Source of the DNA: PALSA-1004 sp046596405
GTDB taxonomy: Bacteria > Pseudomonadota > Gammaproteobacteria > Burkholderiales > SG8-41
Direction of reading: 5' to 3'
DNA: 64,000 nt
NCBI GenBank assembly: GCA_046596405.1
Contig: JBKJMN010000021.1
Coordinates: 4,357-68,356 of the forward strand
A program made the position numbers and the translations under genes. Positions 1-7,883 of this stretch are shown one piece after another. Every line of letters starts with the position of its first letter. Positions within the stretch are counted from its first letter, which is position 1. The notes beneath the pieces are model-generated. The model was not told the origin of the DNA. It ran no database searches and worked only from the letters and a program-made list of their open reading frames with translations.

Positions 1-1626
1 CGCTGCCTGCTGCGTGCGCTCGCGCTCGAGCATGATTTCGCCGCTGCGCACCTCGAATTGGGGCGTACTTATCGTGCGCAGAACAAGCTCGAAGACGCTG
101 TCGACTATTTGCAGCTCGCTGTGCACTTCGCGCCGCGATGCGTCGCGGCCCGGGTCGAACTCGGCGCAGCGCTCGACAGCCTCGGCCGCGCGGATGCCGC
201 CCTCGCGGCCTGCCGGCAGGCAACCATTCTCGATCCGCGCAACTGCGCAGCGTGGCTCGGCCTGGCAAGGCTGTACAAGGCGCGTGAAGATTGGCCGCTA
301 TCGATCGCCTGCTATCGCACGGCCGTGGCCTGCGATCCGGCCTCGGCGGACGCGTTGTGCCTGCTTGGTTACGCGCTATACAAGGCCGGCGATTATGCGG
401 AATCGCGCGCGCAGTTCGACGCCGCGCTGCAAATATCGCCGAACATGGTCCAGGCCCACCATAATCTGGGTTTGTTGCATCTCGAGCTCGCCGAACCCGC
501 TGAGGCGCTCGCTTGTTTCAGCCGTGCTCTGGCAATCGAACCGCAGCTCCTGGAGACTCGCACAGGCCTCGCGCATGCTCTGCGCGATCTTGGACGGCTC
601 GACGACGCAATCGGGCATTACGATAGAGTGCTGGCGAAAGAGGGGAAGTTCGCCGACGCAGTAATCAACCGCAGTTACGCGTTGTTGATGAAAGGCGATT
701 TCGCCGGCGGCTGGGCGGCCTATGACGAGCGTTTTGCCAGTGGTGGAGAGACGGGCCGTAATTTTCCTTATCCGCCGTGGCGCGGCGAAGCGCTGGCGGG
801 CAAGCGCGTGCTCGTTTACGCGGAGCAGGGACTGGGCGACGAAATCATGTTTGCGTCGTGCCTGCCGGAACTGCTCGCGCTGGGCGGCCATTGCGTCATT
901 GAATGCAGTGCGCGGCTGGCACCGTTATTCACGCGTTCTTTTCCTGCCGCGTACGTTCGCGGCGGCGGCAAGCAGGATGACCAGCAATGGCTCGCCACCT
1001 TGCCGCCGATCGATTGCCAAATCGCGATCGGCTCATTGCCGCGCTATTTCCGGCGTGAGTCAGCGGATTTTCCGGCGCGCGCCGGCTATCTCACCGCCGC
1101 TGCGGCGCGCATCGAGCACTGGCGCAACCGCCTTGCGGCGGACGGACGGCTGCGGGTGGGCATCGCCTGGCGCGGCGGCACTCTGCGGTCACGGCAGTTC
1201 GCGCGCTCGATTCCGCTGCCGCTCTGGGCGCCGCTTGTGGGGGGCGATCGGGCCGCATTTTATGCTTTGCAATACGGCGATATCGCCGCCGAGCTTGCAG
1301 ACTTTCGCGCCGGTTCGGGCGCATCCGTGATGCACCTCGGCAGCGCGGTTGATGACCTCGACGAGCTGGCGGCAATTATTGGCGCGCTCGATCTGGTCAT
1401 CAGCGTGGACAACACCGTGGCGCATCTGGCCGGCGCGCTCGGCAAACCGGTCTGGTCGCTGCTGTCCTGCAGTCCCGAATGGCGTTACCCGCGCAGCGGC
1501 GAGGCGATGCCCTGGTATCCGTCGATGCGGCTTTTTCATCGGGCGCCCGCTGAGGCTAGCGAGCCAATCATGGAGCGGGTCGCGGGGCAACTGGCGAAGA
1601 ACCTGCAAGGGCCCCCGCGCGCATGA
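1..1626 (+). CDS. TPR protein with C-terminal GT9/heptosyltransferase-like domain (5' partial)
   Basis: The frame is open from the first base, so the start lies outside the window; 541 residues are visible. The first ~230 residues are tetratricopeptide repeats, with repeated A-x-x-x-LG and hydrophobic-P spacing. The C-terminal ~300 residues look like a nucleotide-sugar glycosyltransferase of the ADP-heptose:LPS heptosyltransferase fold: a conserved AEQGLGDEIMFASCLPEL block, a GIAWRGG strand, and a D-N-T-V-A-H-LAGALGKPVW segment typical of the donor-binding half. It is the first of three tandem paralogues and overlaps the next gene by ATGA, implying translational coupling. With pilin genes downstream, a role in modifying a surface protein such as pilin is plausible but inferred. 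Confidence 0.8.
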   Translation, partial: RCLLRALALEHDFAAAHLELGRTYRAQNKLEDAVDYLQLAVHFAPRCVAARVELGAALDSLGRADAALAACRQATILDPRNCAAWLGLARLYKAREDWPLSIACYRTAVACDPASADALCLLGYALYKAGDYAESRAQFDAALQISPNMVQAHHNLGLLHLELAEPAEALACFSRALAIEPQLLETRTGLAHALRDLGRLDDAIGHYDRVLAKEGKFADAVINRSYALLMKGDFAGGWAAYDERFASGGETGRNFPYPPWRGEALAGKRVLVYAEQGLGDEIMFASCLPELLALGGHCVIECSARLAPLFTRSFPAAYVRGGGKQDDQQWLATLPPIDCQIAIGSLPRYFRRESADFPARAGYLTAAAARIEHWRNRLAADGRLRVGIAWRGGTLRSRQFARSIPLPLWAPLVGGDRAAFYALQYGDIAAELADFRAGSGASVMHLGSAVDDLDELAAIIGALDLVISVDNTVAHLAGALGKPVWSLLSCSPEWRYPRSGEAMPWYPSMRLFHRAPAEASEPIMERVAGQLAKNLQGPPRA

Positions 1627-3212
1627 ACCTTCGCGCCTGGCTCGGATCCCTGTTGCCGCGTCCCAGTGCGCAAGCAGGCGTACCGGCAGATGCCGCGCAA
1701 GAGCCTCCGGCAGCCGGCGTTTTTCAGGAGGCCCGCGCGGCATTTGACGCCGGGCTGGCGGCTTATGCTGCGCAAGATTTTGCCGCCGCGATCGATTGCT
1801 TCAATCGCGCGCTCAAGAACCGCCACGACGATGCAGATGCGCACAACAATCTGGGACTCAGTTATCTGAGCGCAGGCCGCGCGGAGGACGCCACCGACGC
1901 ATTCGTGCTTGCGCTGCATTTCCGGCCGGACTTCCCGCAGGCTTTTTACAACATGGCATTGGCGGCTTTGACAGCGCGCGAGGTAGTCGAATGCGAACGT
2001 TGCCTAGAACGGGCGCTCAAGCTGAACCCGGATTACGCGGCTGCGCATAATACGCTGGGCTATCTGCTCACCCACCAGACCGGAGATTTTGAGCGGGGTG
2101 CCGGCCATGTCCGGGCCGCCTTGCAGTTAAGTCCCGAGGATCCCGACGTACTGTGCAACTACAGTGCGGTACTCGCCCAGGAGGGCCGTGCCGCGGAAGC
2201 GCTGGAATTATGCGAAAGACTGCTGGCCAGCCATCCCGCGATGCATGAGGCGCGCTTGAACCGCGCGCTGGCATTGCTGAAGCTCGGCCGTTTTGGGCAG
2301 GCGTGGCCTGACTACGAAGCGCGCAAATTGGCGCGCGGCAATTATGTGCCGCGCGCGCTGCCGTTTCCCGAGTGGCAGGGCGAGCCACTGCCAGCCGGGC
2401 GATTGCTGATATACGCGGAGCAGGGGCTCGGCGATCAAATCATGTTCGCGTCGTGCGTGCCGGATGCATTGAAACTCACCGGCGGTTGCCTGATTGAATG
2501 CGCGCCCGCGCTGGCCCCGTTGTTTGCGCGCTCGTTTGAACCCGCTGAAGTCGTCGCGCAGACCACGGACGACAACCTGGTGCGCTCGGCGCGGGCGGCG
2601 GGAGTCACCTGCCAGATAGTCATCGGCAGCCTGCCGTCCAGGTTTCGGCAGTGCCGCGCGGATTTTTCCATTGCGGCGCCTTACCTGCGCGCCGCCCCCG
2701 CGCGTCGCGCATACTGGAAAGATCGTCTGAGCGAATTGGGCGCGGGGATAAAAGTCGGCATTTCATGGTCCGGCGGCGCGCTGTCCACGCGCGGCGCCAG
2801 CCGCTCGCTGCCGCTCGCAGAATGGGCGCCCATACTGCGCGAGGAGCAATGTCATTTTGTGTGTCTGCAATACGGCGACGCCGCCGGCCAAATCAATGCG
2901 CTGCCGAAGACCCAGCGCTCCAGGCTGCACGATTGGCGCGAAGCGATTGAGAACTTCGACGAAACTGCGGCGCTGGTCGATGCGTTGGATCTCGTCATCA
3001 CCGTGCAGACGGCTTTGGTGCATCTGGCGGGGGCGCTCGGCAAACCTGCGTGGGTGATGGTGCCGGCAGCGTGCGAATGGCGGTATGGCGAAGGCGGCGC
3101 CACGATGCCGTGGTATCCGACGGTCCGGCTCCTGCGGCAAACCCGGCCCGGCGAATGGCATGCCGTGATCGAGCGGATCGCGCACGACTTGTTGACGCTG
3201 GCGGCGCGCTAA
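1623..3212 (+). CDS. TPR protein with GT9/heptosyltransferase-like domain, paralogue 2
   Basis: This 529-residue protein has the same architecture as the preceding gene: an N-terminal TPR solenoid of ~250 residues, then the AEQGLGDQIMFASCVPD block, a GISWSGG strand and a V-H-LAGALGKPAWV segment. The ATG start sits inside the stop codon of the upstream gene (ATGA). The two proteins are clearly homologous end to end but diverged, so this is an old tandem duplication rather than a recent repeat. A protein O-glycosyltransferase using the TPRs to hold its acceptor is the best guess. Neither acceptor nor sugar donor can be read from the sequence. Confidence 0.82.
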   Translation: MNLRAWLGSLLPRPSAQAGVPADAAQEPPAAGVFQEARAAFDAGLAAYAAQDFAAAIDCFNRALKNRHDDADAHNNLGLSYLSAGRAEDATDAFVLALHFRPDFPQAFYNMALAALTAREVVECERCLERALKLNPDYAAAHNTLGYLLTHQTGDFERGAGHVRAALQLSPEDPDVLCNYSAVLAQEGRAAEALELCERLLASHPAMHEARLNRALALLKLGRFGQAWPDYEARKLARGNYVPRALPFPEWQGEPLPAGRLLIYAEQGLGDQIMFASCVPDALKLTGGCLIECAPALAPLFARSFEPAEVVAQTTDDNLVRSARAAGVTCQIVIGSLPSRFRQCRADFSIAAPYLRAAPARRAYWKDRLSELGAGIKVGISWSGGALSTRGASRSLPLAEWAPILREEQCHFVCLQYGDAAGQINALPKTQRSRLHDWREAIENFDETAALVDALDLVITVQTALVHLAGALGKPAWVMVPAACEWRYGEGGATMPWYPTVRLLRQTRPGEWHAVIERIAHDLLTLAAR

Positions 3213-3214
3213 CC

Positions 3215-4750
3215 ATGACCATGCTGTGGGCGCTGATAAAAAACTTTACGCGCAAGACGGCCGCGCTGCGCGCCGCCCCCGATGCTTTGGCCGCCGGCGT
3301 CTCACGGTTCCATGCCGGCGATTGGGCGGCCGCACGACTCCATCTTCAAGCCGCGCTCGCCGCCGATGCCGCAGATTGCGATGCTGCCTATTATCTCGGA
3401 CTCACCGAAGCGCGCAGTGGCGAACTTGGGCGGGCGGAATTACTGCTCGAAAAGGCCCGCGCAAAGCGCGACGATGCGGACGTCAACAATGCGCTGGGCA
3501 ACGTTCGACGGCTGCGCGGCGATCTGCCGTCGGCTGCGGACAGCTACCGGCATGCCTTGGAGCGCGACGAAAATCATCTGGCCGCGCTGGCCAACCTGGG
3601 GCTTACGCTGCGCGATCTCGGCTCGCCGCAGCAAGCGCTGGCCGTGCTCGAGCGCGCGCGCCGGCTCGCCCCCACTCACGTCGAGACCCTGTTCAACCAG
3701 GCTCTCGCGCTCACGGATCTGGGGGACCACGAAGCCGCGGAGCAACTGATCGAGCACGCATTAAATATCGATGGCAATTTTGCACAGGCCCACTTGCAGC
3801 GCGCATTCATGCTGCTCAAGCGCCGTGATTATGCGCAAGGGTGGCGGGAATACGCATGGCGGGTGCGCATACCGGAAGTCGATCATTGGCAGGATTACGC
3901 TTATCCGATGTGGCAGGGCGAAGCATTGGGCGGCAAGCGGCTGCTGGTGCAGGCCGAACAAGGTTTGGGCGATCAGATCATGTTCGCTTCCTGCCTGCCG
4001 GACGTGCTTGAGCGTGCGCAACACGTGACCATCGAGTGCGATCCGCGCCTCGCGAAATTATTCGGACGTTCATTTCCGTCCGCTACCGTGTACCGGCATC
4101 GGGTCGGCGGCGAACCGGATTGGATGCGCGAACGCGCGCCCGACTATCGCACCCGGTGCGGCGATTTGCCGCGCTTGCTGCGCAACGCTGAGGGTGATTT
4201 TCCAGCGCGCAACGGCTATATCGTTGCCGATCCGTCGCGCGTCGGCGCCTGGCGCGAACGGCTGGCGGCGCTCGGCAGCGGTCTCAACGTCGGCATTTCG
4301 TGGCGTGGCGGGACGCCTGCCACCGGCCAGGCAATGCGGTCGCTGGCGCTGGATAAATTGCTGCCGATATTATCTCTGTCCGGCGCGCATTTCGTCTCGC
4401 TGCAATACGGCGATGTCGGCGCTGAAATCGCCGCCGTGAGCGAGCGTCACGGCGTCGTTGTGCATTCATGGGCGAATGCGGACGCGGGCATGGACGACGT
4501 GGCGGCATTGATCGCGAGTCTCGATCTCGTCATTACGGTATGCACAACCGCCGCGCACCTGGCGGGCGCGCTCGGCAAGCGTGCGTGGGTGCTGGTGCCG
4601 GCAGTTGCGGAATGGCGCTATGCGGCCGCCGGGACCATGATGCCTTGGTATCCGGCATTGCGTCTGTTTCGCCAAAATCAGCTCAATCAGTGGAATGAGG
4701 TAATCAACGACGTCAAAATCGAATTGGCACGTGAACTCGGCGCGCGCTAG
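3215..4750 (+). CDS. TPR protein with GT9/heptosyltransferase-like domain, paralogue 3
   Basis: I chose the ATG two bases after the previous stop; a second ATG two codons later is equally possible. The open frame extends further upstream but only inside the preceding gene. The protein has 511 residues: TPR repeats, then QAEQGLGDQIMFASCLPD, GISWRGG and A-H-LAGALGKRAWV blocks matching its two upstream neighbours. It is the last gene of the three-gene tandem cluster; a 338-base gap separates it from the pilin genes. Function as a glycosyltransferase rests on the family fold and is not proven here. Confidence 0.8.
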   Translation: MTMLWALIKNFTRKTAALRAAPDALAAGVSRFHAGDWAAARLHLQAALAADAADCDAAYYLGLTEARSGELGRAELLLEKARAKRDDADVNNALGNVRRLRGDLPSAADSYRHALERDENHLAALANLGLTLRDLGSPQQALAVLERARRLAPTHVETLFNQALALTDLGDHEAAEQLIEHALNIDGNFAQAHLQRAFMLLKRRDYAQGWREYAWRVRIPEVDHWQDYAYPMWQGEALGGKRLLVQAEQGLGDQIMFASCLPDVLERAQHVTIECDPRLAKLFGRSFPSATVYRHRVGGEPDWMRERAPDYRTRCGDLPRLLRNAEGDFPARNGYIVADPSRVGAWRERLAALGSGLNVGISWRGGTPATGQAMRSLALDKLLPILSLSGAHFVSLQYGDVGAEIAAVSERHGVVVHSWANADAGMDDVAALIASLDLVITVCTTAAHLAGALGKRAWVLVPAVAEWRYAAAGTMMPWYPALRLFRQNQLNQWNEVINDVKIELARELGAR

Positions 4751-5007
4751 CTCAAGGCCGTGTCAACTGTCATTACAACCCCCGCAGCCGGAAAACTGAC
4801 GCTCAGCGTCACGTACTGTCGTTCAAAGGCGTTGCACTGGATTCTTGTGATGGAGCATTCGTGATTTTGTTGCGTAAGGTGAAATATTAGGGGGCGAGTA
4901 TTGCATTGATGGCAGGCGGGGGGAATGCCCGCTCTAGACGTAAACAACTGAATAAATATGATTAATTTTTAAACTGGCCGACCGGCCACTGCCCATTCAG
5001 ACGCCAA

Positions 5008-5023
5008 TGGTATGGAACTTGCT
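5008..5023 (+). promoter_or_regulatory. Sigma-54 (RpoN) promoter for the first pilin gene
   Basis: The sequence TGGTATGGAACTTGCT matches the sigma-54 consensus TGGYAYR-N4-TTGCW at every defined position, with GG and GC exactly 12 bp apart (-24/-12). Transcription should start near 5034, giving a ~55-base leader before the pilin ATG. A nonamer TGTAACTTT occurs twice in that leader (5034-5042 and 5067-5075). The 257 bases upstream (4751-5007) hold no gene I can support, only an AT-rich tract around 4945-4975 where an activator or IHF could act. PilA genes are classically RpoN/PilR dependent, and pilS-pilR lie at 49777-52784. Confidence 0.82.
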
Positions 5024-5088
5024 GTTACCCGTGTGTAACTTTAGAAGAATGGTTGTTTTCAGCGTTTGTAACTTTTCAAGGAGATTTT

Positions 5089-5508
5089 ATGAAGCGTATC
5101 CAACGCGGTTTTACCCTGATCGAATTGATGATCGTCGTGGCGATTATCGGCATTCTGGCCGCCGTCGCATTGCCGGCCTATCAGGACTACACGATCCGTG
5201 CGAAAGTCTCGGAAATAGTGCTTGCAGCGAGCGGCTTCAAAACGACGATAGCGGAAAAGTCTGCTTCGGATGGCACGATCGGCAGCTCCGGCAAAGGTTT
5301 GACAGTCAGCACCGGCGGTCGCGTATCAGGCGGCGACGTTACGGACACGGGCACGATCACGGTCGCGGGCAGCAACGCCTCGATCGGTACCGTTGTGACC
5401 ATCATGCTTAACCCGTCACTGGGCGCCGGCGGCCGCATTGCGTGGCTGTGCACGACTTCGGGTAACTCGAACCAATGGAAATACGTGCCAGCGGAATGCC
5501 GTCACTAA
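5089..5508 (+). CDS. pilA: Type IV major pilin-like protein (PilA-type)
   Basis: The start is the ATG behind a strong AAGGAG ribosome site. The 139-residue prepilin has a 7-residue leader ending in Gly, then the class III signal F-T-L-I-E (Glu at mature position 5) and the hydrophobic assembly helix. The C-terminus carries a Cys pair (WLC...ECRH) that would close the D-region disulfide loop of type IVa pilins. The processing enzyme PilD is not in the window. A Rho-independent terminator follows at 5553. It is probably the pilus fibre subunit used for twitching or attachment. Confidence 0.92.
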   Translation: MKRIQRGFTLIELMIVVAIIGILAAVALPAYQDYTIRAKVSEIVLAASGFKTTIAEKSASDGTIGSSGKGLTVSTGGRVSGGDVTDTGTITVAGSNASIGTVVTIMLNPSLGAGGRIAWLCTTSGNSNQWKYVPAECRH

Positions 5509-5552
5509 AATTGTAATTTTGCAGAGTAGTCGCAAAGTTCCAATGCTAGCCG

Positions 5553-5584
5553 ACAGCCCCTCTTTTCGAGGGGCTGTTGTTTTA
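5553..5584 (+). terminator. Rho-independent terminator after the first pilin gene
   Basis: A 10-bp perfect stem ACAGCCCCTC / GAGGGGCTGT with a TTTTC loop is followed by TGTTTTAT. It sits 44 bases after the pilin stop and before the second pilin, so the downstream pilin would be made only by read-through or from its own promoter. Confidence 0.88.
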
Positions 5585-5666
5585 TAGGCCTGTGTTTTAC
5601 GAAACTAATCTGCGCAATCGGTTGGGACCGGTGCAAACCCGCGCGTGCACCACAGGGAGCGGCAAT

Positions 5667-6083
5667 TTGAAAACCATGCGTAGAGGTTTTACATTGATCG
5701 AGTTGATGATCGTCGTTGCGATCATCGGCATACTGGCGGCGGTCGCGTTACCGGCGTACGGCACTTATACGATACGGGCCAAGGTTTCCGAACTGCTCCT
5801 CGTGGCGAGCAGCTTCCGGGTCGGCATCACCGAAAAAGCGGTCTCCGATGGGACGATGGGCAGCGCAGGATCCGGTCTTACAGTGGTTTCCGGCGGACGC
5901 GTATCCGGCGGATCGGTTACGAACGCCGGACTGATCACCGTCATAGGAAGCGTAGCGTCGGTCGGCACCGACGTCACCGTCATATTGACGCCATCCCTTA
6001 CCGGCAGGCGAATCCTGTGGGATTGTGGAACGGGCGGCACGACGGCCACCTGGAAATACCTGCCCGCGGAATGCCGGCACTGA
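5667..6083 (+). CDS. Second type IV pilin-like protein (PilA paralogue)
   Basis: A TTG start at 5667 is chosen over the ATG at 5676. It sits 7 bases after GGGAG and gives a leader MKTMRRG of the same length (7 residues, ending in Gly) as the first pilin. The 138-residue product has the same F-T-L-I-E class III signal, the same hydrophobic helix and a C-terminal Cys pair (WDC...ECRH). It is a close tandem paralogue of the preceding pilin, differing mainly in the exposed central region. I saw no sigma-54 site in the 80 bases ahead of it. It could be a minor or alternate subunit. Confidence 0.88.
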   Translation: MKTMRRGFTLIELMIVVAIIGILAAVALPAYGTYTIRAKVSELLLVASSFRVGITEKAVSDGTMGSAGSGLTVVSGGRVSGGSVTNAGLITVIGSVASVGTDVTVILTPSLTGRRILWDCGTGGTTATWKYLPAECRH

Positions 6084-6113
6084 GGGTTATCTGACCGCTG
6101 GACTCTCCCGCGC

Positions 6114-7826
6114 TCAGGCAAGTCCCGCGTTATTGCTGACCCCGGACAATTGCGGCACGTTCAGGCGCGGCGCGCTGATCACCTGTTTACTGCGCAAATA
6201 GGCGCTGACGATTTCCCAGACCGGCTGGCCAGTGGCACCCTCCGCAACCGGTGCCCAGCCGGCGACCTTGTAGCGTTTATCGGCGCCGATCAATTTTCCA
6301 TCCAGGGTAAGATTGCTGATGCGATTGCCGATCGCCTGCGTCGGATCGCACGTATATTGCAGTCCGCCGACGCGCACCATGTCGCCCCCCTGCTGGAGGT
6401 AGGGATCGGGATTGAACAGGTTATCGCATATGTCTTCGAGAACGGCCTTGATCGTCTCGCCATTCATTTCGTTCAGCGTCGCGTACGGATAGCTGATCGC
6501 CGTCTGGCTCATCACGTGCTCAAACGTAATGGGCTCGTTGGGCAGAACCGACGTGCCCCAGCGAAATCCCGGCGAGAACGCGATTTCCGCGCCGCTGACT
6601 TCCATCAAAGCATCGAGGATGACCTGGTCAAACGTGCCGTTGAAGTTGCCGCGCCGGTAGAGGAGCGCTTCGCTGAGCGCGAGCTTTTCGCCGAGTTGTG
6701 TTTCGTACGGCGCGCGCACCTTGCTTATCAGGGCGGTCATCTGCTTGTCGGCTTCGAGCATTTGCGAAAAAACGGGCAATAACCGGTATTGATATCCGGC
6801 GACATGCTTATTCCGGATGTCGAGGTCGAGCACTGCCAGGAATTTGCCGTTGCACCCCGCATTCGTCACCAGTGTCGTCCCGCCGCGGTTCGTTACGGCA
6901 ATCGGGTCGGGCACCGCGTCGTGCGTGTGCCCGCCGAGAATGACGTCGATGCCGCTCACGCGGCCGGCGAGCTTCAGGTCGACATCCATGCCGTTATGCG
7001 ACAGCAGGATCACCGCCTGCGCGCCTTTCGCGGTGGCCTCATCGACGGACTTCTGGAGTTTTTCCTCCTGAATGCCGAATGTCCAGTCGGCGACGAGGTG
7101 CCGGGGATGCGCGATCGGCACATAGGGGAATGCCTGGCCGATGATGGCAATCGGCACGCCGTTGATTTCGCGCATGACCCACGGCGTGAAGACGGGGTCG
7201 CCGAAATCCGCAGTCGATACATTCTGGGCAAGAAACTCGATGCGCCCATTGAGCTGGGTTTCGACGAGTTCTTTGACGCGTGCCGCCCCCAGCGTGAACT
7301 CCCAATGGCCGGTCATGATGTCGACACCGAGCAGTTTGGCGGCCTGCACCATGTCGTCGCCCCTGGTCCAAAGCGCCGTCGCCGAACCCTGCCACGTGTC
7401 GCCGCCGTCGAGCAGCAGCGCACCCGGGCGCTGCGCGCGGACACGCTTTACCAGCGTCGCCAAGTGGGCGAATCCGCCGATCTGGCCGTAGGCCCGTGCG
7501 CCCTGCTCGAAATCGAGGTGCGTGAACGCGTGCGCGAGCCTGGTGTTCGGACTGATGCGGTAATGCTTGAGCAGCGCCGCGCCGACGAGATGCGGCGGCT
7601 GGCCAGCCATGCCGGCGATGCCGATGTTCATGCTGGGCTCGCGAAAGTAGCTCGGCAGCAGTTGAGCGTGGCAATCGGTGAAATGCATCAGCGTTACGTT
7701 GTTGCCGAAGCTGTGCAGATCGTAGAAGCCGTTGATCGCGGCGGCGTGCGCTTTGCCGCTGAACGGAAAGCCGGCCGCGGCCGCCACCGCCAGCGTATGG
7801 AGGAATTCGCGCCGGGTCAGAGTCAT
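6114..7826 (-). CDS. soxB: SoxB thiosulfohydrolase
   Basis: This 570-residue protein of the 5'-nucleotidase/metallophosphatase superfamily begins with a Tat signal (T-R-R-E-F-L at residues 4-9, then an Ala-rich h-region). Metal-binding motifs are visible: H-F-T-D-C-H near residue 50, GGDTWQG, GHWEFTLG, and GGHTHD near residue 300. SoxB hydrolyses the sulfate group from sulfane-sulfur-loaded SoxY in the periplasm using a di-manganese centre. Length is normal for the family. It is the last gene of soxY-soxZ-soxXA-soxB on this strand, 57 bases after soxXA. Confidence 0.95.
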   Translation of the reverse strand: MTLTRREFLHTLAVAAAAGFPFSGKAHAAAINGFYDLHSFGNNVTLMHFTDCHAQLLPSYFREPSMNIGIAGMAGQPPHLVGAALLKHYRISPNTRLAHAFTHLDFEQGARAYGQIGGFAHLATLVKRVRAQRPGALLLDGGDTWQGSATALWTRGDDMVQAAKLLGVDIMTGHWEFTLGAARVKELVETQLNGRIEFLAQNVSTADFGDPVFTPWVMREINGVPIAIIGQAFPYVPIAHPRHLVADWTFGIQEEKLQKSVDEATAKGAQAVILLSHNGMDVDLKLAGRVSGIDVILGGHTHDAVPDPIAVTNRGGTTLVTNAGCNGKFLAVLDLDIRNKHVAGYQYRLLPVFSQMLEADKQMTALISKVRAPYETQLGEKLALSEALLYRRGNFNGTFDQVILDALMEVSGAEIAFSPGFRWGTSVLPNEPITFEHVMSQTAISYPYATLNEMNGETIKAVLEDICDNLFNPDPYLQQGGDMVRVGGLQYTCDPTQAIGNRISNLTLDGKLIGADKRYKVAGWAPVAEGATGQPVWEIVSAYLRSKQVISAPRLNVPQLSGVSNNAGLA

Positions 7827-7883
7827 GGTGGCGGGGCCGAATTCAAGTGCAAATTACGCGAGTGGCGCAACGTTGCGCGCAAC

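Noticed and set aside
5601..5666. Second sigma-54 promoter ahead of the second pilin
   Set aside because: GG and GC dinucleotides are present but not 12 bp apart, so the spacing rule fails.
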